From contig DGIA01000033.1 in the NCBI GenBank assembly GCA_002392965.1, forward strand, positions 34,912-87,207: a stretch of 52,296 nt of DNA, given 5' to 3'. Position numbers and translations under genes: made by a program. Positions 9,001 to 16,358 of this stretch are shown one piece after another; within the stretch, counting starts at the first letter, position 1; every line of letters starts with the position of its first letter. This DNA is from Bacteroidales bacterium UBA3834. Lineage in GTDB: Bacteria > Bacteroidota > Bacteroidia > Bacteroidales > P3. Below the pieces are notes generated by a model. The model did not search any database. It saw nothing but the letters and a program-made list of their open reading frames with translations, and was not told where the DNA came from.

Positions 9001-9275
9001 CCGACTGGGTGGTGAAGCCGCTCGACGTGCAGGTTTCGTGGAGCATCGACGGACAGAGATGGAGTGCCTGGCAGAGTATGGAGTTGCTCAATCCTCCGAC
9101 CGACCTATATGCCGACAGTAGGAGGCTGACCTATACCTTGCATCCGCGGCGGGCCCGCAGCATTCACTATGTACGGCTGCGGTTTGTCTGCCGTCCCGGC
9201 CTGCCTATATGGCACAGCCACGCCGGAGAGGCGGCGTGGCTGATGCTCGACGAAGTGGAACTCCGTCACAAATAG
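6027..9275 (+). CDS. lacZ: exported GH2 beta-galactosidase
   Basis: 1082-residue glycoside hydrolase family 2 enzyme with a signal peptide (MRKLVYILWLLAAVPAWG) predicting export to the periplasm. Domain order: sugar-binding jelly roll (about 40-220), Ig-like domain, TIM barrel (about 320-620), then the small-chain beta-sandwich and an extra C-terminal sandwich from about 930, resembling a discoidin/F5-8 type carbohydrate-binding domain. The acid/base is Glu439 in SLGNECGNG and the nucleophile Glu503 in IMAEYCHAMGNS. RGVNRHEH and DEANVESH are further LacZ signatures. It hydrolyses terminal beta-galactosides, probably from dietary or host glycans. It is monocistronic, convergent with the C69 dipeptidase gene nine bases away, and divergent from hydE across repeat array A. 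Confidence 0.93.
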   Translation: MRKLVYILWLLAAVPAWGQPHWNNLEVNRVNKLQPHDRIVPEGDWVRCLNGIWRFRYFDNPSRATLAPDRWDSIRVPGNIELQGYGVPVYVNMRNEFPSCPPKIPADYNPVGVYARDFTVPAHWNGRRVIVKFGAVKSAMYLYVNGHEVGYSEDSKTPAEWDITRYLHSGRNRMAVKVLRWCDGSYLECQDMWRMSGITRDVVLYSVPRSYIADMRVVAGVDTQSYSRGALEVLIDFNHEVAGGSVEMACCGRTIRKRLDPNDWFVALEAEVGEVQAWSDSTPTLYDLTVRLFNAAGRETERIVKKIGFRRVEIKDGLLCLNGRPMEIRGVNRHEHSMYGGHYITPDEMRQDIAMMKELGINAVRTSHYPDDELWYDLCDSAGIYVWDEANVESHAQGYGEGSLAKKREWLTPILDRIHNMYRRDRNHPCVIAWSLGNECGNGICFEEAYRLLKSKDPTRPVVYERAELDANTDIVGVMYPSVQFLSDYARNPQNKRPYIMAEYCHAMGNSMGGLKDYWDTIDKYPQLQGGFIWDWVDQAFLKNGCWAAGGDLGELPGLKDDDAFCANGILSADRTPHPHAAEVEAVYTHGRNCVPANPNRKYETWTTGPAKHYKFQRDKHSITLSGNDFSITLSTDDGSMTSYRYEGRELLARPLRWNFWRPPTENDREDVNGARAWQGLDQLKARVLSVTTGEAEVQMMLLLSTPDGAAMRLKQIVEADEYGRLQLSYLVSPDGQFRTLPKLGIQFGLDTAYTSCTFYGNIFETYPDRHTAQRISRWYKSMEELAAPQYVVPQEQGNREAEWVHFKGEEVGLRVVAPDVPQVPLNFSVRRYNDSVMTAARRWKDLTPDPYYTVSIDHRQAGLGTATCGPGVADRYTLSGDSTYCYRFDLLPGMTDRIYSFLTHRDMSQLITPTLPCERVGVERVEVNRRPDKQYSEGFPGLLTDERRGVCGDWHRGWTGWSGPDTVALTLTLKDYADIDEVTVGTSHSPADWVVKPLDVQVSWSIDGQRWSAWQSMELLNPPTDLYADSRRLTYTLHPRRARSIHYVRLRFVCRPGLPIWHSHAGEAAWLMLDEVELRHK

Positions 9276-9284
9276 AGTGTTTCC

Positions 9285-11042
9285 TTATTTCTCGCGGATG
9301 ACGTCGCCATGGTCGCGGACAATCATGCGCTGCCACTCCTCGCGGTAGTGAGGCTGGCTGGGAAATACGGCGTTGCCGGTCTTGGTGCGCTCGAACTTGC
9401 CGTCTTTCTCCTTTTTGATGTTGCCGTCCATGTATTTGACCAGCAGGTATCTGTCGAGCTTGTTCCACTCGGTCATCATGCGTGCTGCGGCGCGGTTGCT
9501 GAAGTCGTTGAGCAGGCGCTCCAGGGCCTCGCCCTCGTTCTGCTTGGCACGGTTGTCGAACTTCTCCACATCGTGGATGTAGGACTCTTCCAGCTGGTTC
9601 TGCGCTTTCTGGAGATCGACGATCATGTCGCTGTAGCGGCTATAGACAAAGTTGCTCACGCGGTTGAAGAGCCAGAAGGCCGAGGTCTCGCTGTAGGTCA
9701 GCATGTCGCCGTTGCCCTGACGGAAGCAGAGGGGGATTTCGGTGATGCCACAGTACATGGGGCAATAGACGGTGCTGTAGGTATCATCGACGCCGAACCA
9801 CAGGATGCCGCCGATCTTGGAGGGCAGCCATCCGCGGCACTGGGCCACGAAGGAGAATCCGGTCTGCTGGGTCGAGGTGGCGCGCTCATGCACATAGCTG
9901 TGGCCGTCGATTTCGAATCCCATGGGACGCCAGCGGTAGGGGCAGTTGAAGGGACCGCCACCGAGGTCTTTGCTCATGTCCATGGAGGTGCCCTCGTAGT
10001 GGTCGCGCATGAGGTTCATGGCTTCGTGCACGTCAATCTTGTGGTCGGGTTTGATCCAGAGGGGCAGGCGCTCGGCCGTGGCATCGCCCATGGCATATTT
10101 CTCGTAGCGCTGCATGCCGGGGGCCACGCGGTTGAACATGGCATAGACACGGGCGTCGCAGCCACGCATGCCGCTGAAGGTCAGCGGGGCATAGACATCG
10201 CAGAACGAAAAGTCGGCATCGGTGCCGTCGTACCATCCGCAGGCGCGTGCGTAGGTGATGACCTCGCTGCTATAGACACACTCTACTTCAGGTTCGAAGA
10301 GGTAGTCGAGGTGGGCGCTGCTGATGGTGGTGTGCAGACCTTTGCCCTTGGCTTTGTTGAACTTCTTGCCTTCCTGCGGGAACTGGGTGATGCGGGCCTG
10401 GTTGGCATGACCGCTCACATAGCCGTCGGGGATGCGGCGGGCCACCCACACGGCGCCGTCGGTGTATTTGTATTTCAGTTTCTTGGCAAGGTCAGCCTTC
10501 ACGGTGCCGGGGCGCTTGCCGATGAGTTCGAGGATCCACACCTCGTTGGGGTCGGCGATGCTGAAGCTCTCGCCTTCGCTGTGGTAGGGGTAGTCCTTCA
10601 TGAAGCCGGCGAGGACCTGGATGGCCTCGCGGGCGTTCTTGGTGCGCTGCAGGGTGAGGTAGATGTAGCTGCCGTAGTCGATGCCACCTTCAATCTCGCT
10701 GGCCAGCTCCTCGCGGCCACCGTAGGTGGTCTCGCCGATAGCCAGCGCATGTTCATTCATGTTCCCCACCACGCTGTAGGTGTGGGCCACTTGGGGGATC
10801 TTTATCAAGGGGGTGCCGCTGTCCCAGTCGATTACTTGGAACATGGTGCCCACAGGGTAGGAGGCTGCACGGCGGTAATACAGCTCGCCGTAGAGCGTGT
10901 GGCTGTCGGCGGCATAGGTAATCATTGTGGAGCCGTCTTTTGTGGCACCTTTGGTGAACAGGAAATTGGTGCAGGCTTCGGCACTGTCGGCCACCGACAG
11001 GGCAATAATTGCTGCAATGGTAAGAATTTTGCTGATCTTCAT
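9285..11042 (-). CDS. secreted C69-family dipeptidase
   Basis: 585 residues, N-terminal-nucleophile hydrolase of peptidase family C69 (PepD-like). Signal peptide MKISKILTIAAIIALSVADS is followed by AEACTNFLF. Cys24 is the predicted nucleophile, which becomes the free N-terminus after processing. Further family signatures are GSTMITYAADSH and NMNEHALAIGETT. It probably cleaves dipeptides in the periplasm, feeding amino-acid fermentation. It has its own TATCTTTG box upstream and no neighbour in the same direction close enough for an operon on the 3' side. Confidence 0.92.
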   Translation of the reverse strand: MKISKILTIAAIIALSVADSAEACTNFLFTKGATKDGSTMITYAADSHTLYGELYYRRAASYPVGTMFQVIDWDSGTPLIKIPQVAHTYSVVGNMNEHALAIGETTYGGREELASEIEGGIDYGSYIYLTLQRTKNAREAIQVLAGFMKDYPYHSEGESFSIADPNEVWILELIGKRPGTVKADLAKKLKYKYTDGAVWVARRIPDGYVSGHANQARITQFPQEGKKFNKAKGKGLHTTISSAHLDYLFEPEVECVYSSEVITYARACGWYDGTDADFSFCDVYAPLTFSGMRGCDARVYAMFNRVAPGMQRYEKYAMGDATAERLPLWIKPDHKIDVHEAMNLMRDHYEGTSMDMSKDLGGGPFNCPYRWRPMGFEIDGHSYVHERATSTQQTGFSFVAQCRGWLPSKIGGILWFGVDDTYSTVYCPMYCGITEIPLCFRQGNGDMLTYSETSAFWLFNRVSNFVYSRYSDMIVDLQKAQNQLEESYIHDVEKFDNRAKQNEGEALERLLNDFSNRAAARMMTEWNKLDRYLLVKYMDGNIKKEKDGKFERTKTGNAVFPSQPHYREEWQRMIVRDHGDVIREK

Positions 11043-11089
11043 GGTATTGTGATTATTGTTGTTGTTTGTGTCTAGTTGTTTTCAAGGTG

Positions 11090-11097
11090 CAAAGATA
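11090..11097 (-). promoter_or_regulatory. -7 box (TATCTTTG) of the C69 dipeptidase gene
   Basis: On the minus strand TATCTTTG lies 47 bases upstream of the start codon and matches the Bacteroidota TAnnTTTG consensus. A TTTG candidate for the -33 element (11121-11124) is 23 bases further upstream, slightly too far, so the -33 match is weak. Confidence 0.6.
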
Positions 11098-11129
11098 CAA
11101 AAGTTTTTCCAATCTTTGTACAAAGAGAC

Positions 11130-11166
11130 AAAAAAAGCCGCCGACAGGGTTTCACCTGTCGGCGGC
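11130..11166 (-). terminator. rho-independent terminator after fabD
   Basis: Twelve-base perfect stem GCCGCCGACAGG / CCTGTCGGCGGC (11137-11148 and 11155-11166) with a six-base loop. On the minus strand it is followed by a run of Ts (11130-11136). It lies 24 bases after the fabD stop and separates the sirtuin-to-fabD operon from the C69 gene. Confidence 0.92.
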
Positions 11167-11190
11167 GTTATAGATGTGTCTGTATTAAGA

Positions 11191-12069
11191 TTATTCGGCT
11201 GAGTGAGCGTTGGCCTCGGGATCAACGCGCTTCACCATGCCTTGCAGGGCAGTGCCGGGTCCTACCTCGATGAATTCGGTGGCTCCGTCTGCCATCATGT
11301 GTTTCACTGTGGCAGTCCAGCGGACGGGCGAGGTGAGCTGCATGAGCAGGTTCTTTTTGATTTCGGCAGGATCGCTGTGCGGCAGGGCATCTACGTTCTG
11401 GTAGCAAGGGCAGATTGGTTTGTGGAACTCGGTGCGTTCGATGGCTTCGGCCAGTTCGATGCGGGCGGGTTCCATCAAGGGGCTGTGGAATGCGCCACCC
11501 ACGGCCAACGGCAGGGCTTTGCCTTTCACTTCTTTCACTTTCTCGCAGGCACGGGCCACACCTTCGTTGGTGCCGCTGATGACCAGCTGGCCGGGGCAGT
11601 TGTAGTTGGCAGGTACGACTATTTCGCCGTCAATGCCGGCGCAGATGTCTTCGACGGTCTTGTCGTCGAGTTTGAGCACGGCGGCCATGGTCGAGGGGGT
11701 CTTTTCACAGCATTTCTGCATGGCGTTGGCACGGGCGATGACCAGTCGTAGGCCGTCCTCGAAACTCATGGCACCGGCGGCTACCAAGGCGGAGAACTCG
11801 CCAAGCGAGTGGCCACCCACCATGTCGGGATTGAAACTTTCGCCCATATATTTGGCCAGAATGACGCTGTGCAGGAAGATGGCGGGTTGCGTCACCTTGG
11901 TCTGCTTCAGGTCCTCAGGTGTACCGGCAAACATCAGGTCGGTGATGCGGAAGCCGATGATATCATTGGCTTTCTCGAACATGGCGCGGCACTCGGCGTT
12001 GCCATCGTAGAGGTTCTTTCCCATGCCCACAAACTGGGCACCCTGTCCGGGGAATACGTATGCTTTCAT
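11191..12069 (-). CDS. fabD: malonyl-CoA:ACP transacylase
   Basis: 292 residues. It moves malonyl from CoA to acyl carrier protein for fatty-acid synthesis in the cytosol. N-terminal FPGQGAQFVGMG, nucleophile Ser88 in GHSLGE, partner His195 in GGAFHSPLM, and the C-terminal VGPGTALQGMVKR are all present and the length is normal. Its start is 11 bases after the flippase stop, so it is the last gene of the operon that begins with the sirtuin gene, ended by the terminator at 11130-11166. No other fab genes are nearby. Confidence 0.95.
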   Translation of the reverse strand: MKAYVFPGQGAQFVGMGKNLYDGNAECRAMFEKANDIIGFRITDLMFAGTPEDLKQTKVTQPAIFLHSVILAKYMGESFNPDMVGGHSLGEFSALVAAGAMSFEDGLRLVIARANAMQKCCEKTPSTMAAVLKLDDKTVEDICAGIDGEIVVPANYNCPGQLVISGTNEGVARACEKVKEVKGKALPLAVGGAFHSPLMEPARIELAEAIERTEFHKPICPCYQNVDALPHSDPAEIKKNLLMQLTSPVRWTATVKHMMADGATEFIEVGPGTALQGMVKRVDPEANAHSAE

Positions 12070-12080
12070 ATTATTATTCT

Positions 12081-13394
12081 TTAGTTTGAATGTTTCAATA
12101 ATAACGTTAAATTATTGCAAATATTGTGTGGTGACGGCGGGAGGAACGCCGTGGGTGGCAATCGGAATAGCCGGATGGCGAGCAGCAATTGTGCAATGGC
12201 CATAAAACTTTGTGCGGAGAGCGATGCCCATGCCGACCCTGTGGCCCCGAATTGAGGGATGAGCACAAGGTTCACGGCCACGTTGAGCACCAGACTTGTG
12301 GCGGCAAACAGATTGAGCTGACGCAAGTGGCCGCCGGCGGTCAGCAAAGTACCGAAGATATAGGTAAGGCTGATAGGGATGAAACCGAAGATAACCACGC
12401 GAAACACTGGTATATAGAGAGTGTACAACCCATGGTAGCGCCATCTCATCAGCGGCTCAGCAAAGACCGCGCAAAGCACCGCGGCAGTAACAGCTAAGGT
12501 CATCATAGGCCAGAAGACCAAACGGACAATATCCGTCACGCTCTTCCGTTCCTTGCATAGTCGTGAGAACACTGGTAATAGAGGAATGCTGACAAGGTAG
12601 GCTACCATGGTCAAAGCATCCAGCAGACGGAAGGCACCGGCATAGATTCCTGCCTCGGCATCGCCCGTCAACCAGCGCAGTAGGATGGGGTCGATGCGGT
12701 TGTAGGAGGCCATCAGCAAGACCAGCAGTGCGAAAGGTGCGCTCTTTTTCAGTACAACCAAGAAGAACCGTCGATTCCAGCGGAGTCTGTGGAAATGAAC
12801 TTTGCGGGCGATGACCGCGAATGCCAGTGCTGCGGTGAGTCCATAGGCCAGCAGCTGGGCATAGACAAACCAATAGATGTTAAATTGCTCGCGCAACGGG
12901 CTCCACAACAAGCAACCACAGATGACGATCATCAGCATACGGTCGAACACCGAAAAGAAACTGTCCCATTTGAAGAGCAGCAATCCTTCGAAGTTGCTGC
13001 GTAAATAGAGAATGAGCGAGTTCAGTGCCTGACAAAGTGTCAGCAATGCTAGAAGGTGGAATTCATGGCTCCCATATCCCATCAGCAGACCCACGCTGAA
13101 AGTTACAATCAGGTAGAAACCAAGCAGGCAGAGCTTGATGCCGAGGATCCCGCTCAGATGCTTCTCGATCAGCTGTGGGTGTTGCGCAATGTTGCGTATG
13201 TTGAAGTTTGTAATTCCTAGGTCAAGCAGAATGTTGAAGATGTAGCTGAAACTGTAGAGAGCGTAGTAGAAGCCGTAGGCCTCGTTGCCGACGGCGTTTT
13301 GTACTTCTACCTCGATGCCAAGAATCCAGAACGGCTTGACCAGCAAGTTGGCTAATAGTACCCAGAACAGGCCTGATAATAGCTTCTTCTGCAT
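12081..13394 (-). CDS. polysaccharide/oligosaccharide flippase (MOP/Wzx-like)
   Basis: 437 residues with about twelve to fourteen hydrophobic segments, beginning GLFWVLLANLLVKPFWILG. The N-terminal pattern NEAYGFYYALYSFSYIFNIL followed by DLGITNFNIRNIA is typical of Bacteroidota polysaccharide biosynthesis C-domain transporters of the MOP superfamily. It would flip lipid-linked glycans across the inner membrane. It sits 6 bases downstream of the Ig-like lipoprotein gene and 11 bases upstream of fabD. The substrate cannot be told from sequence: no glycosyltransferase genes are adjacent. Confidence 0.85.
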   Translation of the reverse strand: MQKKLLSGLFWVLLANLLVKPFWILGIEVEVQNAVGNEAYGFYYALYSFSYIFNILLDLGITNFNIRNIAQHPQLIEKHLSGILGIKLCLLGFYLIVTFSVGLLMGYGSHEFHLLALLTLCQALNSLILYLRSNFEGLLLFKWDSFFSVFDRMLMIVICGCLLWSPLREQFNIYWFVYAQLLAYGLTAALAFAVIARKVHFHRLRWNRRFFLVVLKKSAPFALLVLLMASYNRIDPILLRWLTGDAEAGIYAGAFRLLDALTMVAYLVSIPLLPVFSRLCKERKSVTDIVRLVFWPMMTLAVTAAVLCAVFAEPLMRWRYHGLYTLYIPVFRVVIFGFIPISLTYIFGTLLTAGGHLRQLNLFAATSLVLNVAVNLVLIPQFGATGSAWASLSAQSFMAIAQLLLAIRLFRLPPTAFLPPSPHNICNNLTLLLKHSN

Positions 13395-13400
13395 CTTCTG

Positions 13401-14981
13401 TTATTTGTCGGTTGTAACAGTCCAGCGCTCTTCTAGCTCCCATTTTTCGCGCAATTGGAGTTTCTTCTCGTACAAAATACATTCCTCAGGCTGGCGGCGC
13501 GACAGCCAGTCGCCGGTGGTCCAGCGCCCGTTGCCATCGCAATCAACGACAGCTCGCAGACGGTATTCTGCCGCTGGCAGGTGCAGGAACTTAAGGCTAC
13601 CAGATGTCCGGATGGGTTTGTATTGTATTATGGTGTCGCGGCTATCGAGCACCTCGATTACCAGCGGATAACCAGTCTTGTTGTCGATGTGCAAGGTCAG
13701 TATTCCGTAGTCTTTTGGGGTGAGATTGAAGAGCAGACTGTCGCTAGGATGACCATATAGGTCGGTAAAGAGACTGTCGGCCAAGCGTATGCGGTAGTTC
13801 TCGCCCGAGTGCAACTTGGTGTTCAACCGTGCCTGTAGGCCATTGCTGTCAAGCAATATTGGGCAGAAGCTGACACTGCTGTCCTTCAGTGCCATCACCT
13901 CGGCTTGCATAGGGTTGCCTGTGGCTTTGACAGGCATGGTGAACCCCAGACGCAAGTCGTCATAGTAGGCGTTGCTTCCACTACACAGAGCTTTTATTAG
14001 GGGTTCCTGTTGTTGGGTAGTGCGGCGACCTTTGCGCACGGGTGCACGGTAGCGTAGCTTCAGGGTGTCGTTCAGCCCCTCGTCGGTCAGAATCAGTACC
14101 GTGGAATCACACGACTCGTTAAGGCACCACACGCTCATCGAGTCTCCCTTCGTATTGAGCCGCCATTCCAGTGGTTCACCAGTCAGCTGTGGGTGCTGCA
14201 TGGGCTTCAATGTGATGATGCTGATGCGTCCACGGGCCGTGAATTCGGCCTTCAGCAAGCGTTGGCGGCTCCGGTCGGGGGCCGAAACGCGTAGGTGTGC
14301 CATGGCGGTGCTGTCGATACTGTCGGCGGCGTTGTAGGTCAGGTCGTCCCATGCCGCCGCTTCGGTGCTATCCACCTGCAGGTCGCGGTTCTTGTCCTCG
14401 AAAGCCACAATATGGAAACTGCCCTGAGGGATATAGTGGAACGCGAAATTGCCGTTCTTGTCAGTACGAGTCACCAAAGCGGGTACCGTGTCCTCCACAT
14501 TGCGATAAGCAGCCACAGTCAATATTTCGCTCCAAGGTTTGTCAGTGCGGGCGTCGAGCACCCTGCCGGCTATCATCATGGTGTCCATGTCGTCGCCGGT
14601 AGAGAAAACATACTCATAGGTCGGCAACACATTCCCTTCGGTGTAGTCGGCAATGGCCTCCTTGAACTGGAACAGGTAGGTGGTGTTCTCCTGCAAGATG
14701 TCGTTCAGTGTCACCTGGACCCCTTTGCCTTTGACTGAGTATTCGGGCTTGTTCTTTAGCGGCGGTGACACCAACACGTTCTGTTCTGCACTCTTCAGCA
14801 CCACGTATTCGTCGAATTCCACGTAGAATTTCCGTGCATTGAAGTGGCGGCTTTCGTTTGCCGGCTTGCATCCCACGGCAACCGGTGGAGCCACGTCCGT
14901 AGGGCCTCCCGAGGGGTATCCTTGACGGGCACAGGCCGAAATCAGGATCGTCGCCGAAAGCAATAGGAGAATCTTCTTCAT
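13401..14981 (-). CDS. Ig-like domain lipoprotein (SbsA-type)
   Basis: 526 residues from ATG 14981; an in-frame extension to 15164 runs through the upstream gene and is rejected. A lipoprotein signal (MKKILLLLSATILISAC) puts the modified Cys at 17. Residues about 28-135 resemble the SbsA/Big_5 Ig-like domain: GGPTDVAPP and FYVEFDEYVVL, ending in YEYVFSTGD. A carboxypeptidase-regulatory-like sandwich follows (IAGRVLDARTDKPWSE, with GNFAFHYIPQGSFHIVAFED). The rest is beta-rich with no motif I recognise. This architecture is common in Bacteroidota envelope lipoproteins of unknown role. Its ATG overlaps the stop of the preceding gene by four bases. Confidence 0.8.
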   Translation of the reverse strand: MKKILLLLSATILISACARQGYPSGGPTDVAPPVAVGCKPANESRHFNARKFYVEFDEYVVLKSAEQNVLVSPPLKNKPEYSVKGKGVQVTLNDILQENTTYLFQFKEAIADYTEGNVLPTYEYVFSTGDDMDTMMIAGRVLDARTDKPWSEILTVAAYRNVEDTVPALVTRTDKNGNFAFHYIPQGSFHIVAFEDKNRDLQVDSTEAAAWDDLTYNAADSIDSTAMAHLRVSAPDRSRQRLLKAEFTARGRISIITLKPMQHPQLTGEPLEWRLNTKGDSMSVWCLNESCDSTVLILTDEGLNDTLKLRYRAPVRKGRRTTQQQEPLIKALCSGSNAYYDDLRLGFTMPVKATGNPMQAEVMALKDSSVSFCPILLDSNGLQARLNTKLHSGENYRIRLADSLFTDLYGHPSDSLLFNLTPKDYGILTLHIDNKTGYPLVIEVLDSRDTIIQYKPIRTSGSLKFLHLPAAEYRLRAVVDCDGNGRWTTGDWLSRRQPEECILYEKKLQLREKWELEERWTVTTDK

Positions 14982-15520
14982 CCAAACAGTTCGTTGGTTT
15001 CTTTGTGCAGTGCAGCCAAGGCCTCTTCCACTGGCATGCGGTCGGCAGCCGAGGCGAAGATGGAAGCCGCCAGACGTGTGGGATCGTCGGTGTCGGTCAG
15101 TTGCACGGCGGCCGAGTTCACCAGGTTGATCATCTCGTCCTTGGCCTCGCGAATGCGTGCCCACAGAGCCGCTCCGAGATATACTTGCTGCGAGAGATTA
15201 TGCTCCCACTCGTCGCGTATGTTCTTGGTCATCACCCCCTGCAGCAAACGCAAGTCCATGCCTGGCTGGTAGCAGCGCAGCACCAGCGAGTTGGGACTGA
15301 TGCGCTCCAAGAAGAGGGCCATTCGCTCGTAGGCCTGCAGGCGGATGGGGGTCACCACACGCAGCGTCTCCTGCCGCTCGTCGAGTTTCATTTGCAGCAG
15401 TTGTTCCTTCTGATGGTGGTCGAACCAATGCCGGGCTAGCAGGTAGAACACGCCACCCGCCAGGGCGAGCGTCGCCAACATGGCGACTATCAGGATTGCA
15501 ATGTAAACCAGTGTGTTCAT
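14978..15520 (-). CDS. conserved membrane-anchored protein of unknown function
   Basis: 180 residues. One N-terminal transmembrane helix (YIAILIVAMLATLALAGGVF) is followed by a mostly helical, charged cytosolic or periplasmic region (LLQMKLDERQETLRV, RLQAYERMALFLERI). I recognise it only as a type of small Bacteroidota protein usually found next to the Ig-like lipoprotein. It begins two bases after the sirtuin stop and overlaps the lipoprotein start, so it is in the middle of a tightly coupled operon. No enzymatic motif is visible. Confidence 0.75.
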   Translation of the reverse strand: MNTLVYIAILIVAMLATLALAGGVFYLLARHWFDHHQKEQLLQMKLDERQETLRVVTPIRLQAYERMALFLERISPNSLVLRCYQPGMDLRLLQGVMTKNIRDEWEHNLSQQVYLGAALWARIREAKDEMINLVNSAAVQLTDTDDPTRLAASIFASAADRMPVEEALAALHKETNELFG

Positions 15521-15522
15521 AT

Positions 15523-16203
15523 TCAGTCTTTCATCAGTTTCTCAACCAGTTCTGTCACCCCTTTGGTGGCCACCTCGCGGATGAAGGTCACCTGCCGGCT
15601 GACCGGCACCTCCTTGGGATCGACCACAAAACATTCCGCCGCACGCGGCACGTAGTGAATCAACCCGGCGGCTGGATAGACTGCCATCGAGGTACCCACT
15701 ACGATAAAGATGTCTGCCTCCTCGCACAACGCGGCGGCAGGTTCGATGTTGGGTACAGCTTCGCCGAACCACACGATGTGCGGCCGCAGCTGAGTGCCGT
15801 CGGGTGCCTTGTCGCCTAACTTAATATCCCTGTCGCCCACCTCTACGATGAGATTGGGGTTGCGGTCTGAACGGCCTTTGGTGAGTTCGCCGTGCAGGTG
15901 CAGCACATTTGTCGAGCCGGCACGTTCATGCAGGTCATCGATGTTCTGTGTAATAATCTGGACGTCATATTTCCCCTCCAACCTCACCAATTGGCGGTGT
16001 GCCTCGTTGGGCTGCGCTTGGAAGAGTTGACGGCGGCGCTCATTGTAGAAGTTAAGCACCAGTTCGGGGTTGCGCTCATAGGCTTCGTGGGTGGCCACGT
16101 CCTCCACACGGTAGTGCTCCCACAACCCGTCCGAGTCGCGGAATGTAGAGATTCCGCTCTCGGCACTGATGCCTGCGCCGGTCAGTATCACAATCTTTTT
16201 CAT
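15523..16203 (-). CDS. cobB: NAD-dependent protein deacylase (sirtuin), zinc-less class III-like
   Basis: 226 residues. Sirtuin signatures are GAGISAESGISTFR (NAD binding), QNIDDLHERAG, catalytic His104 in LHLHGEL, FGEAVP and VGTSMAVYPAA. Tyr53 and Arg56 (FYNERR) match the Tyr-x-x-Arg acyl-pocket pair of class III sirtuins, which favours removal of succinyl or malonyl groups over acetyl. The four zinc-binding cysteines that normally follow HGEL are all missing: the segment reads GELTKGRSDRNPN and contains no Cys. It is the first gene of a tight five-gene operon that ends with the malonyl-CoA-using enzyme fabD. Confidence 0.92.
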   Translation of the reverse strand: MKKIVILTGAGISAESGISTFRDSDGLWEHYRVEDVATHEAYERNPELVLNFYNERRRQLFQAQPNEAHRQLVRLEGKYDVQIITQNIDDLHERAGSTNVLHLHGELTKGRSDRNPNLIVEVGDRDIKLGDKAPDGTQLRPHIVWFGEAVPNIEPAAALCEEADIFIVVGTSMAVYPAAGLIHYVPRAAECFVVDPKEVPVSRQVTFIREVATKGVTELVEKLMKD

Positions 16204-16358
16204 GCCCTAATAACGCAATTTTGCCCTCAAATATTGTATCGCGTGAAGGTGAAAATGCCATATTCTGACAGAATACACCTATTTACCACATTACCACCAA
16301 CTTTTAGTTGGGGTGAGAGTCCGACTGCGTTCAGGCTGGCTGCAGAGGGAACGGCTTG

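Noticed and set aside
9309..11075. 588-codon open frame antisense to the C69 dipeptidase gene
   Set aside because: Same codon-bias effect; it exactly mirrors the real gene and has no motif or leader.
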